Positions 1 through 11,048 of a stretch of DNA of 64,000 nucleotides are shown one piece after another. The notes under the pieces are model-generated. The model saw only the letters and a list, made by a program, of their open reading frames with translations. It searched no databases and was not told the origin of the DNA. Numbering within the stretch: position 1 is the first letter of the stretch; each line of letters starts with the position of its first letter. This DNA is from Cyanophora paradoxa (Eukaryota; Glaucocystophyceae; Cyanophorales; Cyanophoraceae): positions 181,731 through 245,730 of the forward strand of contig QPMI01000493.1 in the NCBI GenBank assembly GCA_004431415.1. Direction: 5' to 3'. The position numbers were made by a program, and so were the translations under genes.

Positions 1-3000
1 TCGGCAACAGCAACAAGGCGACCTCGCCCGGCGGTAACTTCCTGCAGGGCTCCGCCAGCATGCGCCTCGACCGCGCACTCAGCGCCCGCTCGAATTCCAT
101 CGCTGGCCATGGCCGCGCCGGCTCGATCTCTGGATCCGGCTCCCGGCCGGTGCGAGCTCGAGCGCGCGCGAGCGCCGCTGCCCCCGCTATGAATCGAGGT
201 CTCGATCGCCCCGCAGGGAGTGCACTTTGCGGTGCCCGAGGGGGAAGAGGCGGCCGATCGCGAAGCGCAAGCCAGCCACGCGGTGCGCCCGAGCCGTCTC
301 TCGAACTCCCGTCGCGTGCGGCTTACTCGCGGCTGCCCGCAGCCCCGGTCGCCCCTCGAGCCGGCCGCCTCCATCCGCTCGGCCACCGCCTCCAACCTCG
401 AGATCATCGTGGCGGAGGCGATGTCCGAGGCGCTGAGTGGGCACGTCGACATCGGCCGGCACGACTCGTTCTTCGACATGGGCGGTGCCCCATTAATATT
501 TTTGCGTTTGGTCGATTTCGCATAGAATATTTTTGCGCGCGCAGGGCACAGCCTGGCGGCGACCAAGTGCGTGGCGCGGCTGCGCGCGCGCTTCGAGGTG
601 GACGTGCGCGTGCCGGCCATCTTCGAGCACCCGACGCCCGCCGGCCTCGCCGCCCACGTCTCGGCGCTGCTTGCCGCCAAGTTCGGCGGCGGCGGCGGCG
701 CGGGCGGCGGCGCCGGCGCGCAGGAGGCGAAGCTCCCGACCATCGCCTCGCTGCCGGCGGGGCCGGACGGCGAGCGGCAGGCGCCGGCGAGCGAGGGCCA
801 GCAGCAGCTGTGGTTCCTGGCGCAGCTGCAGCCGGGCTCGGACGAGTACAACGTGCCGCTGCCGCTGCTCGTGGCGGGGCCGCTCGACGTCGGCCTGCTG
901 GCCCTCGCCGTCGGGCAGCTCGTCGCGCGGCACGAGGCCCTCCGCACGACCCTCGCGATGGACGGCGACCGCCTCGTACAGGTCGCCGCGCCGGCGGCGG
1001 CCGCCGCCGAGCGCGCGGCCGGCGAGGCCCTCCGCGTCCGCGAGGTCGCGCAGGCGTCCATGGACGACGAAATACGCGCGGCCGGCGCGCGGCCTTTTGA
1101 TTTGCAGGCCGGGCCCCTCTTCGGCTGCACCGTCCTGCGCGTCTCCGACACGTACTACGACGAGGTCATTTATCCATTTGCGAGTTTTGCTGCTGACGTT
1201 TATTGAGAGCTTTCCAGGCGTGCCACGTCGTGATCCTCGCCGCCCACCACGCCGTCATCGACGGGGCCAGTGCGCCCGCGCCTTCAATTTCTCGAGAGTT
1301 TTCCTCGCGCGCCGCCCGCGGCCGACGGTCTTGCAGGCCTGGCCTCGCTGCTCCAGGAGCTGGCGGCGCTGTACGGCGGCTACGCGCGGCTCGCGCGCGA
1401 GAAGGGCGCGCCGCCGGCGGTGCGCGAGGTCTGCGGGGGAAGCAGCCCGGCCCCGGCCCCGGCCATCCTCGGCGCCGCCCTCGGCTGGGCACGCGACATC
1501 GCGGCGGGCATCCTCGCGCCTGTGGCGGTGCAGTACGCCGAGTACGCGCTCTGGCAGGCCGCCTGCCTGCAGGGCGCCTACCTCGAGAGTGGCCTCGCCT
1601 TCTGGAAGAAGGCGCGCGGTCTTTGATTTTACTCTATTATAAGCACGAGAGTTTGCGGTCTATATTTTTACTATGCGGTCTAGGGCTTTACCATAAAGAT
1701 GACTTGCAATAACTACGCGGTCTTTTTCGCTTCTGACAGCTTGCGTGAGCAGACGCTGGCGGGCGTTCCCGCCATCGAGCTCCCCTACGACTTCGTGCGC
1801 CCGGCGGGCGCCCCGAAGGTGGCCGGCACGGCGCGCTTCAGCGTGCCGGGCGAGGTCATGGCGCTCGTCGACCGCTTCTCCCACTCGGCCAAGTGCGCAG
1901 ATTTCCGCCCGATTTCCGTCCGTCTGATGGCCTCGCCCGTCTGACGTCGACCGACGCGTCGCAGCTGCTCGCACTACATGGTCTTCCTCGCCGCCTTTGC
2001 CCACGTGCTGCAGCGCCTCGCCGGCGCCGACGACTTCGCCATCGGCACGCCCGTCGCGGCCCGGCCCCTCCCCGAGCTCGAGACCACCGTCGGCTACCTC
2101 GTCAACACCGTCGCCATCCGCTCCAAGTGCCCTTCCCTATCACAAACCCAGTCTGCGCGCCGCTCGGCTGAGTCTGTCCGTCCGTCTGTCCGTCCTCGCC
2201 ACGCCGCCAGGTTCGAGCGGTCGGCCACGTTCGCGGCGGCCGCGAAGGCGGTCCGGGAGGCGGCGCTGGGCGCCTTCGCCCACGACTACGTCCCCTTCTC
2301 CCGCGTGCGCATGCGCCCTATCTGCTAAATTAGAACTTTGTCGCGTACAGTTAGGCAGGAGCGAATCTATTTGAGGACGTGAGGCCTAGGCTTGGCATGG
2401 GTCCTGCCATAGTTGGAATTGCTCCAGCTTCGGTTTTCGCCGATCGCGAAATTTTGATTGGCTCGAATATTAACTTTGCGCGCGCAGGTCGTCTCGGCGG
2501 TGCAGGCGAACCGCGACGCAGGCCGCAACCCGATCTACCAGGTCCTCCGCTCTGCACTCGACCTTGGCACTCGTAGCTCGCTTTTCGTGGACGGCTGACT
2601 TTAGCGCCCGTGCAGGTAATGTTCGCGGTGGAGTCGTGGACGGAGCTGGCGGTGGGCGACGGCGACGGCGTCCTTCTCGACGAGGAGCGCGAGACCACCG
2701 CCGAAGTCCTCAGGTGCCTTCCACGTTTTAGTGATTTGGTAGAGATTACGCGTGTACAATTTACGCGTCCTCCGCGCAGCTACGACTTCGCCACGCCTAA
2801 GTTCGACCTGAGCCTGACGGTCGCCGACGCGGTCGGCGTGGCGGACGACCCGCGCGCGGCGGCGTGCAATCTGGAGTACCGCGCCGACCTCTTCTCGGCC
2901 GCCACCGCGCAGCGCATCGCCGAGCACTTCGTCGCGCTGCTTTCGGCCGCGCTGAAGGCGCCCGACGCGCCGCTGTCCCGCCACGCGATCCTGAGCGCCG

Positions 3001-6000
3001 CGGAGCACCGCCTCGTGACGTCCGACTTCGCGGACGGGAGCGTCCGCGACGGGGCCCTGGAGGGCGCCCCCTCGTGCATCCACACGGCCTTCGAGCGGCA
3101 GGCGCGCCAGCGGCCCAAGGCGCTGGCGCTCGTGCACGGGCCGCGCGAGGTGACGTACGGCGAGCTGGACGCGTGGGCCGAGGCCATCGCCGCGCGCCTC
3201 ACCGCCGCCGGCGCGCGCCGCGAGAGCCGCGTCGCCCTCATCATGGACAAGGCAAGCCCTCCACTTTTCCACATTTCCGCTCTGGCCGCTCACTCTTCCA
3301 TCTCTGCCAGGCCCCCGAGGCGATTGCAGCCATGCTGGGCACCCTGAAGGTCCGCCCTGCCCGGCCCGCCGCTCTGCTGATGCGATCTAAACTATTGTCA
3401 TTGCGCACAGGCCGGGGCGGCGTATGTCCCAATCGACCCCGCCACGCCCATCGACCGCATGCTCTACATCTTCGAGGCGAGCCCCGGGCGCCTGCTGTTC
3501 AGAACCGCTCCGACACGAGCGTCCTCAGGACTCGGGCGCGCGCTGGCTGCTCTCGCACAGCTCCGGCGACCTCCCGACGCGCGTGCACAAACCGGCCTCC
3601 GACGCCGGCGTCGAGGCTCGCGCGCCCCGCCGCGCCCCGCCTTCCCCTCAATTTCCGCTCATTTTCCGGCATGCAGGTCATTTTGGCGGACGCGATCCCG
3701 CCGGGGCTCCAGCGCCGCCGCAGGCCGGTGCCGGTGGAGCCGAGCAACCTCGCGTACTGCATCTACACCTCCGGTCCGCTCCGCTCCGCACTTTCGCTCG
3801 CTCGCGCTCACGTTTGATTTGTGCGCATGCGCAGGCACGACGGGGAGGTGCCCGGCCCTGGACTCAGCCCCAGCCCTCGCCGCTCCGTTGTCGGCCGCCG
3901 ACGCCGCCGCGCAGGCCCAAGGGCGTCGCGGTCGAGCACGAGGGCGTCGTCCGTCAGGCGAGCTCCAGCGGCCCTCGGCATGGTTGCGCTCGGCTGCTGA
4001 GCCGCCGGCGCCGCCGCGTGCAGGTGGAGGCGGTGGCGGGGCGGCACCTGGCCGTGGGGCCCGCGGACGCCTGGGCCCAGTTCTTCTCCATCTCCTTCGA
4101 CGGCTCGGTCCGCCCTCTATACCTTTAATACACCTGATAAATTCCATTAAGGCCAGTCGTTTTTTAACTTTAGCTTGCGCGTCCCCGCAGGTGGAGGAGA
4201 TCTACGGGGCCCTCCTCCGCGGCTCGCCCCTCGTCCTCGTGCCCAAGGCGAGAGCCCCGCCCCCGCCTCCCTCGCCGCCGCCCTCGCCTCTAACTTCCAA
4301 TCCGTCTCCAATCCAGAGCGTGGGCCTCTCGCCGGGGCAGCTCCTGGAGCTCGTCGCGGCCCGCCGCATCGCGGTGCTGGACATCCCCACAGCCTTCCTC
4401 GACGTCCTCTCCGGCGCGCTTTGTCCATTCTCACTTCAGATCATATAAAGAGCTTGCAAAGAGCTATAAAGATCAGATATTAATTTGGGGCGCTGGCCGC
4501 CTAGGCCACGATCGGCCGCAGCCCTGCTGACGCGTCGGTCCGCCGCGCTCTGCAGGCGAGCTGCAGGCGATGTCGGAGGGGAGCGTGGCGGCCCTGCGGC
4601 TGCGCCACGTCATCGTCGGTGGCGACCGGCTCCTCTCCCGCCAGGCGAGCGCGCCGCGCCGCTTGAATTTCGGATTTGAAAATCAAAACGGGCTCGCGGA
4701 CCCTGACTCCGGGATCCGGTCCGAGCAGGTTCTGGCGTTCGCGGCCGCCTGCAGGGGCCGCGTCAAGCTCTGGAACACATGTGCAGCCCTTTGCTGATCA
4801 TAGCTTTCGCCGTCCAGCCGTCCAGCCAGCATTAAACTGAACTGTGTTTTCTTTTGCGCAGACGGCCCGACGGAGGCGACGGTGGACTGCACCATCCGCC
4901 TCGTCGACGCCGAGCAGGAGGCCGCCTCTGAGGCTCAGGTGCGCCGTACTCTTTCTTAAGCCGCTTCTTCCATGTTTTGATTTTTATATATTTTCTTCCG
5001 CTCAGGTGGGCCGTATACGAATTCTTCCTCGCTTAGTTCGTGGCCATGGTTTGATTTTGGTTTCACGGTCTGCAGGGCCGCTGCACGATCGGGAGGCCCT
5101 TCGCCGGGCGCCGCCTCTTCGTCGTCGACAAGGGGCTCGCGCCCGTGCCGCCGGGCGTCTGGGGCGAGGTGCGAGGGCCGCAAAAGTCTGCTCTGCAGCT
5201 CGCGCCCGACGGTCGTGCTTCCGCGCCGCAGCTCCTCATCGGCGGCGACGGCGTGGCGCGCGGGTACCTCAACCGGCCCGAGCTCACCGAGGAGAAGGTC
5301 CCTACTTTTCCGGTCCAATTTCTTGGCCCCGAAATGAAAGCCCACGCCAGTTCTGCTGGGTGGACGTCGCGGGGCGGCCCGAGCGCGTCTACCGCTCGGG
5401 CGACGTCGTCCGCTGGCTCCCCGACGGCACCCTCGAGTTCCGTGGCCGCGCCGACACGCAGGCGCGCGCACACACTCACACCCTTTAGCTCTGCTTCGAT
5501 CCGCATCGTTTGTTTAGACGGGAGCGCGCGCAGGTCAAGATCCGGGGGTTCCGAGTCGAGCCGGGCGAGGTGGCGGCCGTCCTGCAGACGCACGCCGCCG
5601 TCCGCGCCGCCGTCGTCGTCCCCGCCGCCGACGCGTGCGCGAATTTCCGAAATCGATCGCAATTTCGGCGCTGACGGGGCGATCGCGAGCATGCGCAGGA
5701 GCGGCATCGTGTCGGGCCTCAACGCGTACGTCGTCCTCGACGATGCCGCCCGCGGCCAGCCCGAGGTCCTCTCTAGTTTCCTGCCACCTTCCTTCCTTCG
5801 CTTCTAATCGCCTCTCTTCTCAGGCGGCGCTGGAGGCGGAGCTGGAGGGGCACGCGAGGAGGACCCTGCCGCCCTACATGATGCCCGCCTCCTACACGTT
5901 CCTCGAGGCCTTCCCCACCACGGTCCGTCCGCGTTATGTTTCGTTCACTGTTTTAAAGATAGTCGTTGTGGCGTTCTTCCAATTGTACCTCGCTAAGATT

Positions 6001-9000
6001 CACCATTATATACGCTTAGATATTTGGCTTCCTGTTCCAAAGATGCCATTAAACCACTATGTTTTCAGATCGTGGGCAAGATCGACACGCGGGCGCTGCC
6101 GCCGCCGCGGCCCCGCGCCGGCGCGGCGGGCGCCGAGGAGGCGGAGGGCGACAGCGACGCGGGCGGCGCGGGCGAGGCGATGACGGCGGTCGAGGAGGCG
6201 ATGGCTGCGATCTGGCGGGAGATCCTGGGCGTGAAGAACATCCGCCTCGACTCGGACTTCTTCCTCCTCGTGCGCTCCCTCCGTCGTTCGAACTCTGTCT
6301 CGCCGTATCGATGGACGCTGCAGGGCGGGACGTCGATCGCGGCAGCGCGGTGCGTGAGCCGCGCCAACCGGGGCGGCCTCCCCATCGGCATCGTCGACGT
6401 CTTCGAGGCCCCCACCCTCCGCGGTTCGTGGCCGATCCACTCGAAGCCGCCATCAAAGTATTAGTCGCTGCAGCTGATTCGATCGCGTGCACAGGCCTCG
6501 CGGCGCGCGCGGCGTCGTCCGCGTCTGGCCGCGCCGGCCCCTCGGCGGCCGTCACCGGCCAGACCCTCCTCGAGGACGCAAAGGCAAGCGCAGCCCCTCT
6601 ATTATTTCTTCTGTTTCTTATGAGCCGTCCTCTGATTCCGCCGGCGCCGCAGGAGGCGGCGCGCCAGGTCGAGGTCCCCGAGGCGGCCCGCGGCGCGCTG
6701 CCGCCCGGGCCGCTGCGCCCTCTCCCGCGCCCCGGCGCCCGCCTCTCCGTCCTCGTCACCGGCGCCTCGGGCTTCCTCGGCGCCTTCGTCCTCCAGGTCC
6801 GCCCCTAATCTTAATGTTGATTCCTGTTTGATGCCCTCTAGGCGCACACTTGAAATTTATTATCGCTTGCATCGGACCTTCTCGATTAGTTCTGACCTTC
6901 TTGGTCCCGCAGGCCCTCCTCGACTCGCACGACTGGCCCGCCCGCCGCCCTCCACCTCGCTTCTGATCTCTATCCTTTCTTCTGAGCCTCCTCCCCGCAG
7001 GCTGGACGCCGTGTGCCTCGTGCGCGGGGCGGACGCGGCGGCGGCGCGCGCGCGGCTCATCAAGGCGATGTCGGGCTACGGCCTCTGGCGGGCCGCCTAC
7101 GAGCCCCGCGTCCGCGTACTCAACGGCTCCATGGAGGCAGTGCGCCCTTATTATATCGGGCTGATATTAGCTTATTGCATTCTTCTGAGCTTCTTAAATC
7201 GCTCTTTAGATTGCCCATTATATTTCCTGAGCTCTAGATCTCGATTTGCTCGCATTCGTCTTCTCCACCGCCCTTCCCTCTCCTTCTGAGCCTTCTGAGC
7301 CTTCTGAGCCTCAGGCTCGCCTCGGGCTCGGGGCGGAGGAGTACGCCTCCGCGGCGGCCGAGGCCGCCGTCGTCTACCACGTCGCTGCCGAGGTCAGATT
7401 CCGAGATTGTCTTTCTTAAGTTTATAGAAATGGCCCGAGGACCAACGTTAACGTTGACACGTGCATTAGCTAGCTGCTAGCTCATTCTGAGATTCTCTCT
7501 TTTGAGCCTATTAGATTCAATGAGCGATTACATTACATTTCGGGACTCGTTGAATCGCTCGTTCGATGGCCCGCCGCCCTCGAACTCCGCCGCGCGCAGG
7601 TGAACCACGTGAAGAGCTACGCGTCGCTCAAGCGCTCGAACGTCGCCGGCGCCGTCGAGGTCGCGCGCTTCGCCGCCGCCGCCGCCGCCGCCCGCGGCGC
7701 CCCCGTCCCCCTCCACTTCGGTGCGCACGCCCGCGGACCGTCTCAGAGTCTGCCGCGCGCGCGGGCGTCCAACCCTCGCCGCCCGACCTTCGCCGCCAGT
7801 GTCCACGATCTCGGTTTACTTCTAATATAAACTTCTTCAACACCTTCTATAGCTTGTCTTTCAATTTCATCTCTGACCATGACCTCGCTGGCAGTGTCCA
7901 CGATCTCGGTGTACGGCCTGACGCTCCCGCGCGGCGTCTCGCTCGCGTCGGAGGCCGCCCCGCTCGACGAGTACGCCGACCAGGCCGCCGCCGCCAACAA
8001 CGGGCGAGTCTTCTTTGCTTCCGAATGGCAACCTTAACCTTATTTAGATTGGACCTTTGGGGACCGAATGGGCGGCGAAAAAAGCTAGAGTCTCTTACTT
8101 CTCTTGACGGGCTCCCAATAAGGGCGGCGCAATAATGGGGAGTCTCTTGCTTCTCTTGACGCTCCCTTTTCCCTCGCAGGTACCTCTCGAGCAAGTTCGT
8201 CGCCGAGCAGGCCATGCACGAGGTGCGCCGCACTCCCTTCCCTTAGCCTCCGAGCTTAGCGGTTCTTCCATTCGGTCTGCACTCTTGCAGCTCGTGCATT
8301 CAGCAATTATTTAAATATCGCCATTCTAGATCTTGAGTGCATGCTTTCCGAGTTGACCGACGCTCCGCTTTCGGATCCAGCTGGCGGCGCGGGGCCTCCC
8401 CGTCTGCGTGTGGCGCCCCGGGCTCGTCTGCGGGTCCCTCTCCGGCGGGCCCACCGCATGGAACGCCCTCGACACGACCAGCCGCGTCATCAAGGCACCC
8501 GATCCCCCGTCCTAAGCCGTCCCAGTCGAACATAACGGGGGGGCGCGCGCGCAGGGGAGCGTGCAGTGCGGGGTGTACCCCGAGGAGGGCGAGGGCGAGT
8601 CGGGGACGCCGCAGCCGAGCCCGGCGGACTTCTGCGGGCGCGCCATCGCCTTCGCGTCGCTGGAGCGACCGGCCCGCTGCGCCGGCGCCACGCACAACCT
8701 TGTCTCCTGGCGCCCCGAGGCCGCCGTCAGGACGGGTCCCATCTACGCTGAGCTCCGCGTGCGCTCTGAGAATTCTCGAACCGGCTAGGGCTTCCTATAT
8801 AGATATATAGTGGATTTATAGAGCGCTTTACACAATTAATTGGCGGCTTTGGTTGAGCCGTCTCTGCTCGTAGGCGCGGGGCTACAAGCTCGAGCCGGTC
8901 TCGCCCGACCACTTCTACACGGCGGTCCTCGACCAGGTGCGCGATTCTTTGGTCGTGCACATGCTCTCTCCTTCAGAAGGTATGACCGGTCCGCGCGCAT

Positions 9001-9344
9001 GCGCAGATCGAGAACGAGGAGGAGGGCACCGGCGGCAAGGACAACGCGCTGTACCCCCTGATCTCCTCCCTTCGCAACATCTACCGCCTCACCTCGTGCC
9101 CCCCGCCTCCTCGCACTTCGAATAATTGAAGCCTGCCCCCGTCTCACTCCGGCGCAGCGCTGGGAGCCTGACGGCCTCGCGGGACGCGCCCGCCGCCTCC
9201 GACGGCATCGTGTACGGGACCGCGGCGCTGCAGGGCGCGCTGGAGGGCTCGGGCGTGGACGTGCCCCCCTACGGCGGCGCGGCGGCGTGCGCGGCCGTCG
9301 ACTACTTCGTCGCGTCGGCCTTCGTGCCGCCTCCGGCCCTCTAG
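1..9344 (+). CDS. NRPS-like synthetase, T-C-A-T-R, 5' partial
   Basis: This encodes the C-terminal part of a nonribosomal-peptide-synthetase-like enzyme. The order is carrier (T), condensation (C), adenylation (A), carrier (T) and thioester reductase (R). It would couple an upstream acyl or peptidyl group to an activated amino acid and release the product by NAD(P)H reduction as an aldehyde or alcohol. I read about 43 exons from 366 to the stop at 9342-9344. Joining them restores the core motifs: GGHS in T1, HHAVIDG in C, TSGTTGRPKG, NTYGPTEATV, YRSGDVVR and GKID in A, LLGGTS in T2, and TGASGFLG plus YLSSK in R. No internal stop or lost catalytic residue was found, so the gene looks functional. 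Introns are 52-207 bp and about 13 of 42 start with GC. Bases 1-365 probably hold upstream exons whose frame I could not fix. The substrate and product are unknown. Confidence 0.88.
366..690 (+). other. Carrier (T/PCP) domain 1
   Basis: A helical carrier segment is read from about 366. It continues across a 60-bp intron (485-544), and splicing creates FDMGGHSLA, the 4'-phosphopantetheine attachment motif with its serine. A Gly/Ala-rich linker follows (about 685-720). The amino-acid or acyl group loaded here must come from a module or domain upstream of the window. Confidence 0.8.
780..3010 (+). other. Condensation (C) domain
   Basis: The domain opens with a QQQLWFLAQ-like C1 motif and ARHEALRT. 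The catalytic HHAVIDG lies on the small exon 1218-1269. Later exons carry VQYAEYALW, LAGVPAIELP, IGTPVAARP and GYLVNTVAIR, the usual order of C-domain cores. Introns read: 1165-1217, 1270-1336, 1612-1752 (GC donor), 1893-1964, 2127-2210, 2305-2487, 2542-2615, 2714-2779. The active-site histidine and aspartate are present, so amide-bond formation is expected. I cannot say whether it is an LCL or DCL subtype. Confidence 0.82.
3060..6120 (+). other. Adenylation (A) domain
   Basis: Cores A1 to A10 are present in order: VTYGEL, LKAGAAYVPID, TSGTTGRPKG, SFDGSVEEI, NTYGPTEATV, GELLIGG with GVARGYLNRPEL, YRSGDVVRWLPDG, GRADTQVKIRG, LPPYMMP, and GKIDTRALP with the catalytic lysine. Aspartate at the position that binds the alpha-amino group is present, so an amino-acid substrate is expected. 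Hand alignment to the GrsA pocket gives D-G-E-D-I-G-T-V-D-K. The acidic E and D would suit a basic side chain. GC-donor introns here: 3252-3310, 3477-3528, 3958-4023, 4248-4316, 4424-4555, 4645-4728, 5462-5533. Confidence 0.85.
3835..3847 (+). other. 13-nt microexon in the A3 core
   Basis: The phosphate-binding loop TSGTTGRPKG is split over three exons: 3677-3773, a 13-nt exon 3835-3847 (gcacgacggggag) and 3915 onward. The flanking introns are 3774-3834 and 3848-3914, both GT-AG. Only inclusion of the 13 nt restores the motif and the frame. Confidence 0.75.
6170..6494 (+). other. Carrier (T/PCP) domain 2
   Basis: After an Ala/Glu/Asp-rich linker, a helix reading EEAMAAIWREILG leads to DSDFFLL. 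Splicing of 6270-6323 completes FFLLGGTSIAA, the phosphopantetheine site. VDVFEAPTLRG follows before the intron 6424-6494. This carrier would present the extended chain to the reductase domain that follows directly. Confidence 0.8.
6653..9344 (+). other. Thioester reductase (R) release domain
   Basis: A short-chain-dehydrogenase-type reductase fused to an NRPS carrier. Visible features are VLVTGASGFLG (nucleotide binding, exon 6653-6796), AVCLVRGADA, VVYHVAAEVNHVKSY, STISVYG, YLSSKF (catalytic Tyr and Lys, exon 8180-8222), RPGLVCG and RGYKLEPV. The family reduces carrier-bound thioesters to aldehydes, sometimes on to alcohols. Introns with GC donors: 6584-6652, 6936-7000, 7137-7314, 8004-8179, 8495-8554. 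The stop is at 9342-9344. There is no thioesterase, so the product should not be a free acid. Confidence 0.82.
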
Positions 9345-9605
9345 ACGGTTTCTTCTTCCCGATTCTAGGTCTTACATTAGCCAGGAATACCCATACCAGA
9401 ACCATACCTGCATTCAATCAAAGTTCGAAAGCTGCAAATCACGCCCTTTCTCGGAGGCCGAGGACGCGGAAATCGCGCTTAAATCACCCTGATCACGCTG
9501 AAAAATCACGCTGAAAATCGGGAAAGGCCGAGAGGCGCGGGTTGGGGCGAGAGCGAGGTGCCACGCGTCCTGACGCTCTAAAAAAGGCCAAGTGAATATC
9601 ACTAC

Positions 9606-9630
9606 CTACGGGGGGTTCGCCCCACCGTAG
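9606..9630. repeat. CTACGG...CCGTAG hairpin, copy 1
   Basis: Inverted arms ctacgggggg and ccccaccgtag flank a short loop. The site is preceded by AATATCACTACC and followed by TCTCTCAA, contexts nearly repeated at 35495-35590. This marks a dispersed repeat and not a gene terminator. Confidence 0.5.
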
Positions 9631-9654
9631 TCTCTCAAAAAAAAACATTAATCT

Positions 9655-9760
9655 GCAAAAACCTGCAAACTTCGGAAACTGCGAAACCGCCCGACTGCGA
9701 AACTGCAAAACTGCGGAACTGCGAAACTGCGATCATCGGATACTGCGAAACTGCGAGAGA
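9655..9760. repeat. Imperfect CTGCGAAACTGCG array
   Basis: About nine copies of a 7-14 bp unit built on CTGCRAAAC / CTGCGAAACTGCG, with drift. A simple repeat with no coding sense in either direction. Confidence 0.7.
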
Positions 9761-9937
9761 TAGGATGATGGGGGAAATTTGAATGAGGAAGGGGACGACA
9801 TTAAACCGAACTAGCTCGAGCTCGCCTATTCCGAGTTAAATAAGGAGAGAATTCGTAAGACGTTTACGTATACGCGCGCGAGCCGTTTGCTCTCAAGAGC
9901 AGACTCGATCGGTATCGCGAGCCATTCCGGTCCGAAG

Positions 9938-10832
9938 ATGCAGCTAGACGCGGGCGACATGCATGCGCAGACGGGCCAGAAGCGTCTGCGAGGGGGCCCG
10001 CATGCGCGGGCGCGCTTCACGAGCGCGGGCGGCGCGGCCGTCGAGCCGCGCCTCGGCGCGCTTCCGGACGAGCTGCTCGTGCAAATCGTCCGCGCGGTCG
10101 GCCTGAAGGACGTCCTCATTGTGCGTCCTCATAAATTAGGTTTTTTGAGTGCGCATGCGGATTCTGATCATGACGTACGCGTGCGCCCCGCGGCCGGCCG
10201 CGGCGCAGTGCCGTCCGTACCAGGTCTGCCGTCGCCTGCGCGGGGTGCTCCGGAATATTGTATGGGACGAGCTCGACCTCGCGCCGTCCGAGGCGGAGAT
10301 CCACGCGGCGGAGGAGTCCGACGAGAAGTCCACGGACACGCACGCCCAGTTCAACGCGAGCCATATGCTCCGGCTCAGGCGGGTGCTTGCGTCCCTGCAT
10401 CCAGAGGCGGGTTTCGCGGCGTGGGGCAGCGCGCGGGCCGTCCGCCTCCGATTCAGCTCCGTCGCGGAGAACGACGCTGAAATTGAGGAGGCATACGCGA
10501 CTGTGGAGCTCGTGTCGAGCCTTGCGCGCGCCTCGCCGTCGATCGGCGAGGCGCGCGTCCAGTTTCGCGAAATGAACAAATGGGAACTATTCGAGGAGAG
10601 GCATGTATTCGCTACCGGGCACCCGCACGACGGGAGGTGGCCACGCATCTCTTCGCTGATTGCAGCGCTCGGCGCGATGCCGAACCTGTCTCGAGTGCGG
10701 TGATTTATATTGATCCCTTGAGCTTTTTCTGACCCCTCCCGGCCCTGGCCTTGCATCAATATCGCCGATCTTTGACTTTCACGCGTGCAACAGCTCGAGC
10801 TGGGTCGCGATATGGAGATGTACGGCGGGTTT
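9938..10832 (+). CDS. F-box protein, N-terminal exons
   Basis: Three exons read in one phase: 9938-10120, 10209-10694 and 10794-10832. After a basic leader comes LPDELLVQIVRAVGLKDVL, and after the first intron QVCRRLRGVLRNIVW. Together these match the F-box fold, which binds Skp1 and tethers SCF-type ubiquitin ligases to their targets. A charged helical region and a leucine-rich stretch (MPNLSR, then LELGRDMEM) follow. The ATG at 9938 is the first in frame. The intron 10121-10208 contains the gtgcgcatgcg palindrome seen in other introns here. The last donor (10833) has no good partner nearby. The phase-0 acceptor at 13570 fits, so these exons and 13570-15243 are probably one gene. The target of the adaptor is unknown. 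Confidence 0.62.
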
Positions 10833-11048
10833 GTAGTGTGCATGTATACATCTAAATAATCGACATCAAGCCGGGGCCGAGTTTTGGTAGCTATGCGTCG
10901 GATCCACGCGCAAAGCCTGGCCCCGTGGCATAATAATTATTTCAAGAGTCAGCCTGCTTAATTTAGAGTAAATGTAAACGTGCACACTCGAAGCGCTATC
11001 GCTTAGATCAAATATCTAAATACAGCGAGGCCCCTAGCTATAGCTCTA

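Larger units (their letters stand above)
9345..9937. other. Spacer with short repeats
   Basis: There is no gene here. Base composition falls sharply after the NRPS stop. An imperfect array of ACTGCGAAACTGCG units runs at about 9655-9760. A hairpin at 9606-9630 recurs elsewhere in the window. The region must also hold the start of the F-box gene, but no clear TATA box or other promoter element was recognised. Confidence 0.5.

Noticed and set aside
5063-5722. Minus-strand frame of 219 codons opposite the NRPS A domain
   Set aside because: The plus strand there encodes conserved A6-A8 cores; the minus frame is a GC-rich shadow.
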